From Phycomyces nitens (Eukaryota; Mucoromycota; Mucoromycetes; Mucorales; Phycomycetaceae): a stretch of DNA of 64,000 bases. The stretch spans positions 7,130,001-7,194,000 of the forward strand of contig JAHRBC010000002.1 of the NCBI GenBank assembly GCA_022702545.1, read 5' to 3'. The notes below the pieces were generated by a model. That model worked only from the letters and a program-made list of their open reading frames with translations, was not told where the DNA came from and ran no database searches. Made by a program: the position numbers and the translations under genes. Below, in pieces: positions 35,515 through 46,327 of this stretch (positions are counted from its first letter, which is position 1; each line of letters opens with the position of its first letter).

Positions 35515-37396
35515 AACTATTGAAGCACCCGTCCTTAAAAATAGAAAAAATATCAAAAACAATTCAATTAAAAAATGGAAGCTTGCTTTCCAACAATACT
35601 ATGAAAAAAAAAGTCTAGAAAACAAAGAAAACAACAATACTCTACACTACAATATCCCCGCAGATGGGATTGCACCTGGGAGCAGACTCCAAAAGTTCCT
35701 CCCCAACTGGAAAACACTCACGAATCACCAATGGCCGTTATCAGTTATCAGCCAAGGGTACCAAATACAATTTCAAAACCAACCAATTCCCTGGAAGATC
35801 AACAAGCCTTACAAACTCTCAGAGATCTACCAGCAAGCAGTGAACAAGAGTGTAGAGAAATTTCACGAATCCAATGTGATAGAACTCTCACCGAACCAAG
35901 ACAAACGATTCTTGTCACAGTTTTTCACCATCCAGGAACCCAACAAAATCAGACCTATTTTAGACTGCCGACAAATCAACCAATTTATACAATGCAGCTA
36001 TTTCAAGATGGAGGGTGTGCCTGCGTTGAGAGAGATGATAGAAGCAAAGGATTACATGACCAAGATTGACCTAAAAGATGCCTATATTGTAGTTCCAATT
36101 CACCCTCAATCTCGCAAGTATCTCTCATTTCAGTACAAGTCCCTAGCATTTGGGTTGAGTGTAGCGCCTCGGGTATTCTCCAAGCTAATGAGATATGCTC
36201 TAGAGCCCCTGAGACAACAAGGGATAAGGTTGGTCTACTATCTCGACAATATTTGTGTGCTGGCAAAGACCAAACAAGAGATGGAGAAACACTCGAAGAA
36301 AGTGACAGATCAGCTACAAGCCCTGGGATTTATAATCAATTGGGAGAAGAGCAACCTGATCCCGAAGCAGAAACAAGATTTTCTGGGGTTCACGTTCAAC
36401 TCACTGACAAAGAAGATCACTGTGCCAGCCGAGAAGATGAGCAAACTGAGAGTCAGAATACGGAAAATACAAACAAAGACCTTTTCTTGCCGATGGGTCG
36501 CGGGGCTGTTGGGGAAGATTACAGCGATGATACCCGCCATAGGAGAAACCCTGCTCCATATACGACATATCTAGAGAAACCTGGCAATATCTCTACGCCA
36601 CTATCACCAGAAATGAGACAGTAAATACCTAATCTCAACACAGACCCGAATAAAAATGACCTGGTGGTTGGACATAGCACAAACCAAGAATGGTCTACCG
36701 ATACCAGCCACAGTTTAACAACAAGAACCAGCGGTGACAATCCATGTCGACGCCTCCGAAACCGGATGGGGAGTTACCTCGACTGCAGTGGAGACAGCCG
36801 GGTACTGGAGAGAGGACGAAAAAGAACTCTCGATCAATGCGAGGGAGTTACAGACGATACTGTTTGTCTTGCAACTCCACGCAAAAGAATTCGAAAACTG
36901 TGCAATCCAAGTGTTTTCAGACAACATGACAGCACTCAAATACGTGAAGAAGTCGGGAGGGACAGTATCCCCCATTCTACAACAACTAGCCCTGGATGTG
37001 CAGATTCTCTGCAACGAGTACAATCTGAAGGTAAACTACCAACATATCCCCAGATTAAAAAATACACAGGCAGACCAGTTAAGTTGAAAGGCAAAACCCC
37101 TGTACAAATGGACCTTGCCAAGATGATACTTCCAGCAAATCAAAAAAAAAAGATTCGGGATATTGACAGTGAATGCATTTTCCACACGGGAAAATACCCG
37201 GCTACCAACCTTTTGGAGTTACAAGGTAGACCCAGCAGCCGTTGCGACCGATGCTTTCGCACAATCGTGGCCAACAACAGGACTATACTTACACCCACCG
37301 TGGAAGTTGATCCCTCAGGTCCTCCAAAAGATCAGGCAGGATCGAGTCAAGAGAGCAGTGCTGGTGATCCCGAATTGGTCAAGTCAGTATTGGTAG
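35515..37396 (+). pseudogene. Reverse transcriptase-RNase H with mutated active site and several stops
   Basis: The frame is open from 35363 to 36574 with RT blocks KIRPILDCRQINQF, YMTKIDLKDAYIVVPI and LAFGLSVAPRVFSKLM. The catalytic box is YYLDNICVLAK: the second aspartate of YLDD is Asn. In the same frame, stops at 36572 (TAG), 36614 (TGA), 36716 (TAA), 37085 (TGA) and 37124 (TGA) interrupt the enzyme. Between them RNase H blocks remain: TIHVDASETGWGV, the Glu of NARELQTI, FSDNMTALKYVKKSGG, and HIPRLKNTQADQLS. The sequence would be inactive without trans-complementation. Confidence 0.85.
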
Positions 37397-37467
37397 CCAA
37401 TGTTAATGAGACAAACGGTAAGAAAACCGATGGTTCTGCCAATAAGCCAACGGCGGTCCTTAGCCGC

Positions 37468-38688
37468 ATGGATATTGTCAGCAAACATCAGAAGAAGTCT
37501 GGGTTAAGCAAAACAGCCAGTGCATATATACAAGGAACAGTCAGAGACAGTAGCAGTAAGGCGTATGATTGGGCGTGGAAGAAATTTTCTGATTGGTGCC
37601 AGAAAATGGATCCTACTTTGGACATTGAAGACCACAACCCGACCCTCGTGGTAGAATACCTGATATTAAACCGCCACTTAACTTACTCTACTTTGAATAT
37701 ATGGAGATCGGCAATCGCATCTGTGTATGATAAATTGCACCCTGACAAGCAACGTTTGGCGGAAAACAGTCTGGTGCAAGACTTTTTCAAGGCAAAACTA
37801 AGAGAAATGACGACGATCCATCCTAAAGAAAAGCTTCAGACTTGGGATATAAGCCTAGTAGTCCAGTATATCAGATCATGGACCACAACAAACGAAGACA
37901 TGCCCTTACAACAACTGCAGACCAAGACCATCATGTGTTTGTGTATGGCAACGATGTGGCGCCCCAGGTCCGATATTGGAGGCCTCTGCTACCAAGACGT
38001 ATCGTTTCGATCGACCAGCCGATCCGGTATTAAGGGCGACGATTTGTTCAGTACCACAGAACCAGTAAGTAGGGTAACCCTTGCCTCCAGAGCGCCAAAA
38101 GAAGGCCAATTCAAGATGTCTCGTCTTGGATCTCTAGAAGAAGAACCAACATTGTGCCCTGTACAGACCTTGATAACCTTTATCAAACGTACACAAACGA
38201 AGAGAACTGAACTACCTGAGGATCACTCGCTTTTCCTGGCCTACGTGGATCACCCGATTGAGAAACCATCGTCAGCATCAGAGAAGACAGTAGTAGGATG
38301 GATAAAGACGATGATGGAAAATTCGGGGGTGGATACAACATTGTTCACGCCCCACTCTCTACGAGCAGCCTCGAGCACAAGAGCAGTCCAACGGGGAATA
38401 CCAATTCAACAAGTCAAGATGCATGCAAACTGGAGTTTGCGTAGTAACACTTTTGAGAATTACCACCTCAAGCTAAATAACCAACATGAAGAGAGTTCAG
38501 CCTTGGTAAAAACCATTTTTACTGCTAACAATATAGAGAAAGATACCATATCTGGAGTCGAAGCAAAGGCTACGACTATTGTGGTAGGTATGACCCACAA
38601 TAGGACAGTTGCCGAAGCTGAGACGAGAGATATGGTGGACACCCGCCCATGGATAACAAGGATGCTATTTCCCCACCCATCAAACTAA
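37468..38688 (+). CDS. Tyrosine recombinase of the second DIRS-type element, open frame
   Basis: This is an open recombinase of about 406 residues from the Met at 37468; the frame extends upstream without stop. The N-terminal core-binding domain includes SKAYDWAWKKFSDWCQ and YSTLNIWRSAIASVY. Catalytic residues are present: Arg in TMWRPRSDIGGL, Lys region RAPKEGQFKMSRL, HxxR in TPHSLRAASSTRA, Trp in HANWSLRS and Tyr in TFENYHLK. It is intact although the RT of the same element is destroyed, which is unexpected if both decay neutrally. A glycine/threonine-rich tail follows the Tyr by about 75 residues. Confidence 0.8.
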   Translation: MDIVSKHQKKSGLSKTASAYIQGTVRDSSSKAYDWAWKKFSDWCQKMDPTLDIEDHNPTLVVEYLILNRHLTYSTLNIWRSAIASVYDKLHPDKQRLAENSLVQDFFKAKLREMTTIHPKEKLQTWDISLVVQYIRSWTTTNEDMPLQQLQTKTIMCLCMATMWRPRSDIGGLCYQDVSFRSTSRSGIKGDDLFSTTEPVSRVTLASRAPKEGQFKMSRLGSLEEEPTLCPVQTLITFIKRTQTKRTELPEDHSLFLAYVDHPIEKPSSASEKTVVGWIKTMMENSGVDTTLFTPHSLRAASSTRAVQRGIPIQQVKMHANWSLRSNTFENYHLKLNNQHEESSALVKTIFTANNIEKDTISGVEAKATTIVVGMTHNRTVAEAETRDMVDTRPWITRMLFPHPSN

Positions 38689-38690
38689 CT

Positions 38691-39126
38691 AGCAGAAAAA
38701 TAACAACTAATCTCACTCACACGACCAAAAGGTATAAAGAGGGGATTTGATGAAAAGAAACTTTATTTAGATAAAACTGTAAATAAAAACGTGGGGTTCA
38801 GAGAGCCAATACCATATCTGGAGTCGAAGCGAAAAGGTCACTGTTCTATTTATACGAGATTTTTTTGGTGTGTAATCAAGAAATTCAAGCCCCTCCCTAC
38901 AAAAAAAAAGAAATTCAAGCTTTTGTGTGTGACAAGGAAATCCATGATTTTGTATACTAAAACTTTATTTTTTTTTGTAGGGATGTGTACCTATATTTTT
39001 AATGCATATAAAGCATGGCACATTTTGTATCATAATAAAAACAATCTTATATACAGGCTCAAAGTACTCACTTACTGTCTATATCTCCATTACTATTCTT
39101 TATTGTTTTAATACCCTAAAACACAA
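38691..39126. other. 3' flank of the second DIRS-type element
   Basis: It contains a 16-17 base inverted pair, TCCCTACAAAAAAAAAG near 38894 and its complement ending TTGTAGGGA near 38983, about 90 bases apart: a small foldback. No gene is seen. Confidence 0.45.
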
Positions 39127-40465
39127 TACCACTACTTTCCTGCTTCCTTTACAATGAATATTGCTGTGTTTGACGATTCCCTGCTTGATCCACAGCGTGA
39201 TACAGATAACTTGGCAAGTGTTGACCCGAGTGTCTGGATTATAAGTGAGACGAGTGCATATAGCTAATCTATGGACTGTTCGTCATCATTTTGGTCAAAC
39301 ATGTTATTAGGCTTTAGATGGTAATTTATACACTCGCAAATTATTCGACCAAGTACCCTAAATATCTTTCTAGACCTTTTTCAGGAAAAGGAATTCAGAC
39401 ATCTAAGCGATCCCAGTCATGAAACTCCCACAGAGTACCCTCGTAACTATGGCCATTTGAATAGCCCTTTATCAGGTGAAATTCCCCATAAAATATTCAA
39501 AGCTACTCGTAAGTCCCAGCCAATATTCAGGTTACACTAACAAATCTACTTATAGTATGTTCTTGGCTTCCTTATTCTCCATATCCTCCCTCTCTGGATC
39601 ATAGTTCCCCAGGATCTTCTCAAGATTACTCTGGATATGGTAAATATTATGTTTGTATTATGCGTTGGTTGCTAGGCATCTAATGATTGAATTTATTATA
39701 AAGATGTACATCCCCAAACACCTCCAGCACAAGTCCAACATCAAATTACGCTTGTTATTAGGCACTACATCCCAAATGGGCTGCCAGTTGTTCTGAACAA
39801 AGATTTGGAACCAATGAACCCTATGGAACATACATGTTCGGTGTGTTATCAAAGGTCCAGCACAAGACATAATCATAATCGACACATGGAGAAACACTCT
39901 GTTGACCGACCAAGATTTTGCTGCCATCTATGCCCCAAATATTTTACCACCAAATACAATTTAAATAGACATATTATTAAATTGCATAAATAGTCTCTTT
40001 TTAACTATGCCCATGTATCATACCTTCAAGCTATCATCTATCATACTCTTTTATCGCCACTTTTATATGAGTCACCCTTCATTATCTTCACCTTTAAATA
40101 AACAAATAAAAATACAATTGCATATTTACTAGATAGGCCGTCAAATAACTGAAAGTAACAATTGCTGTAATAATCTTTTTACTTTTTAATAGCAAAAAAG
40201 TAATAAAGCTATTTTCTTATGAATATTATTGATCCTTTGATTATCCAACTGGTCATTCTGGTCAGGGTTGGCGGTAGAACTGTTCCCTCCCTGCTAGTTT
40301 TCTGGTCTATCTAGTAAACTATGGGTGGTCAGGTAAAAAATATTCTTTGTTTATTTTGCGGGTGTGTCAAGACTTGGCGCCTGTGAGTATATAGGCCACC
40401 CATGAAAACAAAAAGAATAATTGAAAATATATAAAAATAAATAATGATAAACACCTAGATAGAAG
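39127..40465 (+). repeat. C2H2 repeat copy d, without promoter and without LINE
   Basis: It matches copy a from CACTACTTTCCTGCTTC (39129) to the end of the conserved 3' flank (AACACCTAGATAGAAGGGA). The upstream promoter block is absent, and the sequence before 39127 is unrelated. No LINE follows, so this copy shows the pre-LINE state of the 3' boundary. It is more diverged than a, b and c. Confidence 0.8.
39154..39993 (+). pseudogene. Two-finger C2H2 protein, copy d (probably not expressed)
   Basis: Exon layout is as in copy a, starting MNIAVFDDSLLDPQRDTD. In exon 1 the sequence ATAAGTGAGA offers a better donor than in other copies, where it reads ATAAGGGAGA. The last exon encodes HTCSVCYQRSSTRHNHNRH (finger 1, unlike the other copies) and FCCHLCPKYFTTKYNLNRH (finger 2, like copies a and c), ending KLHK. 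Finger ligands are kept. Because the promoter block is missing it may be silent; the open reading frames make a living gene possible. Confidence 0.6.
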
Positions 40466-42380
40466 GGAAAAATAAATAAGGTATAAGAACAAAAGAAAAA
40501 AAAGTAATAGTGTTTGACACCGCATGACAGAGAGAGTAGTCAGCCAGAAAGAAAAGAGAGCACATAAGAAACCCTCAGTAGGGGGAAACGGCTTTTAACA
40601 AAGTTAATATATACATACAGTTGGTAAGAAGACATGCGAAATGACTATATAGAGAAGAAAAAAGAATGAGACATAAGGAATTGAAAATAAGTAACTAGGT
40701 ATTGACGGTGGTAAGATTGGGAACTAATTTCAGCAAGGATAGTTCTAAAGAGGGATTCCTTTTGTAAAGTCGGACAATCTATTTATGAATCTGATTGCAC
40801 AACAAAGCCAAAAAAAAACTTGACCGTCTTAATCACAACTTTGGAAGGATGCAGACGGAAGGGGTTTACAGAAAATATTAGAAATGCTGAATGTCAGTCA
40901 ATGAAAGGGATCAGCAGTGACAGGCTCTCTCTATCGTCGAGAGATGGATGAGAGCTTGAAGTAGAGTTTTGTTTTAGCGGTAAGAGGCTGCAAGGTCGAT
41001 GAAGATTTGACCAGGATACGGTTCGGGAGGAATTGGATATTGAGAGGTGGTTTGATCAATAACACGCAGGAAAACAAGTAAGCACACCCACCAATCAAAC
41101 CACACAATGTGTTTTGAAGGACCTAGAGAGGCAGCTGAATGTAGTCAATGATATGGGCATTCTGTGACAGGAAAGGGTACAAATATCTTTGAAAATGCTG
41201 TACCATTGCAGTTATAGCTGTGCAGACCAGCATATGAGACCGATTGCCTTTGATAGTGCCACATTGACAGGCTGCGGATGGAGAGGGAGGGAGCCAAGCA
41301 AAACGCTATTTGATCATACGACAACGTTCTTGACGAGTAAGGCAGTAGTAAGACCGGATCTCAAACAGGTTTACACAGACATCTAGTGACAGTAATCGGG
41401 GGATTCTTGCTTGCAAGTTTGCTGGTCATTTCTTTTCGACATAATTAGATATAAGCTTCTTTAAATGGGGCTATTAGCCGAGTTCGGTATTTTTCCAACT
41501 ATTGGAAATATTCCCAAAGTATAATACAGTAATACTTTCCCATTCAGTTTTGGCAATGCCCAGCTCCGTGGTAAAAGTTTTGGGCAAGGAGTCTAAGGGT
41601 AGTAGATAGATATATACAGATGTAAAATACCGTGCTTTGCTTCAAATTTTTACTTTAGTCAATGATTGTATGATATCATTGCCTATTGTGAGCGCAAAAT
41701 CAGCGGTTAACTGCGCTCTATTGCATATTGAAACATATTAAAGTTTTGGTTTTGCATAGATAACCTATTTGAAAGATATATCTTTTCTTGGATGATTTGA
41801 ACATCGTTTTCCATGCTCACATTTTTACATTTGTTTAATTTTTTCGAGTCTTTTTTGACGACGATATCCAATAATGCCTCTTAAAAAATTGAACAAAGCG
41901 CGGTATTTTATGTATCTTTACACCTATTGTGTTATTGATTCTATGATCATTCATCTAACCACTGCTGCTGCTCATTTTTTCGTATCCAAGGCTCTTTTCA
42001 TCATTATATTTGATATTTTATAGATAGTTTGATTCCAAAATTCCTAGTGGATCCAAATAATCGACTCTATGAATGGTGTACACTCTGGATACACTTCCAG
42101 CTGGTTCCACTACATTTAAACTTGATCAGACCAGAGAAGATATGGCCCTATACAGCCTAAAATCTTATTGTTCAGGTACATTCAGGCCCCTAAACATTTC
42201 GGCTAAAAAATTCTGATATCTGCCTTGAGGATCAAGCTGTCAAATATCCTGGCATCATTAAAGACATTGGAAAGCTTATGGCACACAACAATGCAGCTAT
42301 CAATCAATCCAGGAATGGTCTTGCCGTGTAATTCCGAATTTCGTATACCAGATCAATCCTCTCATTGATTAACTATGGCT
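40466..42380 (-). mobile_element. Degenerate LINE debris and unassigned sequence
   Basis: On the minus strand around 40860-41390 a degenerate protein can be traced with LPPSPSAACQCG and KGNRSHMLVC, a zinc-knuckle-like pattern of LINE ORF2 C-termini, followed by low-similarity sequence. The rest (41400-42380) has no recognisable coding content. Boundaries are approximate, and the assignment of the whole stretch is tentative. Confidence 0.4.
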
Positions 42381-42384
42381 TCTC

Positions 42385-42572
42385 AGACTTTTCAACAAAC
42401 TTTATCAGTATTCAACTTACGGCTGAACAACTATATTATGATCCGCCACTTCAAGATGTAGACCCTAAAAGAAGCTTGCAAGCTAAGATCTCGGGACTAT
42501 TTCACCTCTCTAGATATTCAAAATAACTTTTTCCATATATCGGTGCACAAGACATCCAAAAAATACAGAGCT
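42385..42572 (+). pseudogene. Fragment of a DIRS reverse transcriptase
   Basis: In one frame, broken by a single TAG, the translation aligns with the RT of the 12.6-kb DIRS: FNLRLNNYIMIRHFKM, then LKEACKLRSRDYFTSLDIQN and FFHISVHKTSKKY. The counterparts are FNLKSLNQY, HFKM, YMTSIDLSDAFLHILIHK and SRKY. It represents about 60 codons of an otherwise lost copy. Confidence 0.7.
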
Positions 42573-43047
42573 ACTGAAGTATATTTAGTGATTGCAACCT
42601 CTACTATAAAGTGTAAATTAAAGACATGTCTTTGTATCGGTATTATTCTTAGTATATACAAGCAATCCATCTACCAATCTATAGTAATAAAGTATATCTT
42701 GTTTAGCCTATATAATAAAGCCAAAAGTTTAATTCAATATGAGATGGGATCCCTTATACCTTTTTAAAATAGCTGGGTATTATCCATAAAAAAGCCATAC
42801 TTTTTGTATGCTCTGTTATAGTTGTCCAATTCTAGTCAGAGCATCTCTTGGCATCTTTACTGCTGTATGTTTGTTTCCTTTTGAATGAATATTATTATTT
42901 AGCATATCTCAAATATTCTCGATTGGACTCAAGTAAAGCCTTTTTGATAGCCACCCAAGAATATTTAAAGTTTGAATAAAAATCTTTTCGATACTGTAGA
43001 TTTATGTGCTGTGGATAAGAGAAGAAGAAAAGACAAGTAGATCTTCT
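42573..43047. other. Unassigned AT-rich sequence
   Basis: Nothing recognisable. Confidence 0.4.
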
Positions 43048-43318
43048 AAGTATCTTCAAGGGGAATAAGAATATTGGGAGTGTTATTTATTAAAGAAAAA
43101 ATTACTATGACTATGTGTATATTATTATTCAAATTCCCTCGTAATTAGATTCTCTGTTTTGTAATGGACAGTCATCACTGTAGCAGTATAAAGTGTATGT
43201 GTGCTTGGTGTGTAACTAATGAGACGGGGAATTGCCAGAATCATAAGCAAGAAGTAATCGGGAATCAGCCTTGCATTTTGTATTCTAATCTGCTGTGGTA
43301 TGTATACCACACAAAACA
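43048..43318 (-). repeat. Dispersed LTR-like repeat, copy 1
   Basis: About 270 bases shared with 58810-59082 at roughly three-quarters identity. On the minus strand it begins TGTGGTATACATACCACA, itself a short palindrome, contains an AATAAA-type signal near its end and finishes near AAGATA. Size and signals resemble a solo LTR, but the 3' end is not the usual CA and no target duplication is clear. There are no internal genes. Confidence 0.55.
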
Positions 43319-44206
43319 GCTGAAATAGGTTGGAGGATAATATACATTGAGGTAAACCAAACCTAAGACAGTAAAGCGGTTAAGAGAAGATCTGACCAAA
43401 GAGTGAATAAGTATAAGAGAACATCCGAAAAGTATTGTTTTTCACGGATGATATATCGCTATATTTACAAAAATATAAAAGTGGGCTAATATCATATTGA
43501 ATAGATGTTTTACTTTTATTATAAAGACTACACAAGATACACTTTATGCCTATAAATTGTTGGATCGACTGCTTGTATACATTAAGAATAAGATCATTGT
43601 AAAGAAATGTCTTTTATTTACACCTTATGCCCGAGCTTACAATCATACAATATTTTTTTAGTAACCCTGCATTAGCAATACTTATATCCAAGTCTGAAAA
43701 CCTAATAATATACAGATAACCCCATTTTAGAAAGAATATAACTTGGCCAAACATTTATCCGTACTTTGACATGTAAGCTTAACCACTCGCCGCATTATCT
43801 CCATTCGTCAATGGTCCAATCAAAACATAAAGTCAATATCTAGTACATATATCAATAAAGTCCCATAGTGATCCAAACAACTAAAACTCTAGCTGTGGTA
43901 GCTATTCGAGACAATTTACAAATATCTTTATGGTTCTAATAGTTTACAAAGATAGTAACTATTAATAATAAAACCAATATTTTATATCTTGAACACAGGA
44001 ACTAAAAATCATCCAAAGGAAGAAGTACAAGAACAGCGAACTTGTATATTCCCAAGTTTCACTTACTGCGGATTGTACCTCTGTCCTACAATACACTAAG
44101 CCTCCTTTGCTTTTACTCGCATTAGAATTCATAAATTATTAAAACACTCGAAAAACATTAAAACTTTTCTTTCCAATATTTATATACTCCAAATATCCAT
44201 TTTTTC
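43319..44206. other. Upstream region of the F-box gene
   Basis: AT-rich sequence without genes. A TATTTATATAC stretch about 30 bases before the ATG at 44207 could serve as a TATA element. Confidence 0.45.
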
Positions 44207-46018
44207 ATGCTATTATCAGACTTTCCTCGAGAAATCATAGAACAACTTGCGGACAGTCTTTCTCTCGAGGACAAAAGATCTTGTTATCTGGTTTGCAAGT
44301 CATGGAAAGAACTCTTCCAGGATTCTATACACTCTGACCTAGCGGTATGCGAACGATTATTAGAGGACCTTGTTAATCCTTCCCAAGATTATCAACCACC
44401 CTACTTAGAGACCCGGTTACTTGTACGAAATATGACAATTGATTACAGAAAGTCAATAGAAGACAAAGAGATCTACCTACTGCAGAGAACCTTTCCAAAT
44501 ATAAAGTACCTTCATTTTAGCACAACAAAAACAGTCCCGGATAGCTTTGGAGTTGATGCTGACTGGAGTATCTGGAGAATGCTGACAGAACTCCACATTT
44601 CATTTGACCAGAGAACTGTACCCGACCTCGAGAATAAGCTTGTTAAAATTGTTGTGTCTTTACCTGTCTTGAGACGACTGGAGATTTCTAGTAGATCCTG
44701 GGGCCATATACTATCGTTCTCATTAGACGACTTTGAAACAATTCACTCGCATCTAAATCACCTTGGATATTGGGAATTCAGTTCGAATCTATTAGCTCTA
44801 TCCGAGACAGACCTTAAAAGTATGACAAACGTATCACCGGCCACAAATATGGGAAGTCTGAGCATAACTTCTGAAAACACAGACCATCGATGGCTATGTT
44901 ATTTTGCTCACAAATATCCCAATCTGCACACACTGAATCTCCAAATGACAGATTTTCTACCCGAAACCAATGAACAAAGGAGCGATACAATTAAATTGTT
45001 CCAACAAGTGCCTCTGCCATTTCAACACCTTACAAAACTGGAAATTGGGTATCGCCGCTGGACTGGAAGAGATCCTCTACTTTTCTGGGATATAATGCAT
45101 TTCCACAATATGCCGTTAAAGCACATATCTGTCTATATTTATGGATCATATACTACTTATCATGCTGATAATCCTTGTGATGTTGCCAAAAATATCGTAA
45201 AACATTGTTTTCCATGCTTTTTTAAAAACATTGAATCATTCAGTCTGAAATGTCTAAATACACATTCAACCCCAATCGACTTGACAGAGATAAAGTACAG
45301 ACTTTGCAATCTAGTTAAACTGGCTATCGAAACTCCCACGCTTTTTGAAATTGATACTCTCCTGTGTGCAGCGCCTCGCTTGAAATCACTTGAACTCCAA
45401 CACACTGATATCAAAGTTAAAGACAAACTCTACAATTCACAGAGATTTGAGCTCCAGTCATTCAGAGTAAACGACGCAAAAATTACATCAGATGTTCTCC
45501 GGTTTCTGTCCTTCCACTGCAAAAGTTTGAGTGTGTTGGAGCTCAAATTTTCATCAGTATACGGCAATTTTACGACACCTGGGTGCCAGTTTATTGATAT
45601 GACCTACACCCGCTTTGAGAAATTTTATCTGGAAAGGATATCATTTATTATACGAGACAACAACAAGTGTCCAGACAATAGAAATATAACCATTATTACT
45701 CGACCAATTGAAGATTATGCTCCTAAACAAGACTACGATCCAAATGTCTTGCCGGTTGTCGTTGGTAGTCTACCTGTCAAAGCTTATTATGAAGGGTTTT
45801 ACGACAATGGGCCTCATTGTATGCGGGCGCTCTCAACAGAACAAAGATCCCGTATCCAGAAATTTGTCTCAAACTATGTGGAAAACAAAAGAATCACTTT
45901 CAAGAGAGTTCATGATGCAAAGAGGAAAAAGCCGTATAAGAGTTGGGACAATAATTGTGTTTTTGGATATACAAAGATAAAGCTTGGTTATGTAGTTAAT
46001 TTTTATATTGGATTGTGA
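44207..46018 (+). CDS. F-box protein with LRR-like repeats
   Basis: This is a likely substrate receptor of an SCF ubiquitin ligase, single exon, 603 residues. The F-box is at the N-terminus: FPREIIEQLADSLSLEDKRSC with LVCKSWKELF. The following 450 residues contain degenerate leucine-rich repeats (PNIKYLHFS, LPVLRRLEISS, YPNLHTLNLQMTDF, FQHLTKLEIGY, APRLKSLELQHTDI, CKSLSVLELKFSS), as in fungal F-box/LRR proteins. The C-terminal 100 residues are basic and Tyr-rich. Such genes form large, fast-evolving families in Mucoromycota-type genomes. The substrate is unknown. It lies alone among repeats. A second open frame follows immediately (46019-46224). Confidence 0.85.
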   Translation: MLLSDFPREIIEQLADSLSLEDKRSCYLVCKSWKELFQDSIHSDLAVCERLLEDLVNPSQDYQPPYLETRLLVRNMTIDYRKSIEDKEIYLLQRTFPNIKYLHFSTTKTVPDSFGVDADWSIWRMLTELHISFDQRTVPDLENKLVKIVVSLPVLRRLEISSRSWGHILSFSLDDFETIHSHLNHLGYWEFSSNLLALSETDLKSMTNVSPATNMGSLSITSENTDHRWLCYFAHKYPNLHTLNLQMTDFLPETNEQRSDTIKLFQQVPLPFQHLTKLEIGYRRWTGRDPLLFWDIMHFHNMPLKHISVYIYGSYTTYHADNPCDVAKNIVKHCFPCFFKNIESFSLKCLNTHSTPIDLTEIKYRLCNLVKLAIETPTLFEIDTLLCAAPRLKSLELQHTDIKVKDKLYNSQRFELQSFRVNDAKITSDVLRFLSFHCKSLSVLELKFSSVYGNFTTPGCQFIDMTYTRFEKFYLERISFIIRDNNKCPDNRNITIITRPIEDYAPKQDYDPNVLPVVVGSLPVKAYYEGFYDNGPHCMRALSTEQRSRIQKFVSNYVENKRITFKRVHDAKRKKPYKSWDNNCVFGYTKIKLGYVVNFYIGL

Positions 46019-46224
46019 CAGTCAGTATCCCGGATATAGAAATAGCATCCCATAATATCACCATCTCACGTACTTCTCTACCAGTTACACTGAATCTATC
46101 TTATCAATATCCAAACTACTATTCCAATAAAGACAGAGGTTATTCCCTTAAAGTAAACTATCCTATATATATCGTACCTAACACAATTGGTGTTGACTCA
46201 GTTACAACTACAGATGTGGTATAG
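46019..46224 (+). other. Open frame directly after the F-box stop, possible displaced C-terminus
   Basis: An open frame of about 68 codons begins by overlapping the F-box stop codon and runs in another phase (TVSIPDIEIASHNITISRTS to VDSVTTTDVV). It has no ATG of its own near the start. It has protein-like composition and could be the original C-terminus displaced by a one- or two-base frameshift, or a retained second exon. A relation is not proven. Confidence 0.35.
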
Positions 46225-46327
46225 GCTCTCTGAGCCACGCTTTGTTTTTTGAAAATATATATACATATAATAAATTTCTCTATTCCCTTGTCCCTCGTAT
46301 CTTTCCAAGCTGCGCACCGTGGACTAA

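Larger units (their letters stand above)
35353..38690 (+). mobile_element. 5'-truncated DIRS/Ngaro-type retrotransposon
   Basis: This is a second tyrosine-recombinase retroelement, of a family different from the element at 12559 but the same as the relic at 46328-48182. It keeps the last 50 codons of gag, a decayed RT-RNase H and an open recombinase frame. No inverted terminal repeats or internal complementary region are visible. A 20-22 base sequence ending in GGAGTCGAAGC occurs at about 38546 and again at about 38808 and could be part of a split direct repeat. Confidence 0.85.

Noticed and set aside
36664..37467. Upstream part of the open recombinase frame as separate protein
   Set aside because: It overlaps the RNase H remnant in another frame and has no conserved blocks before about residue 268.
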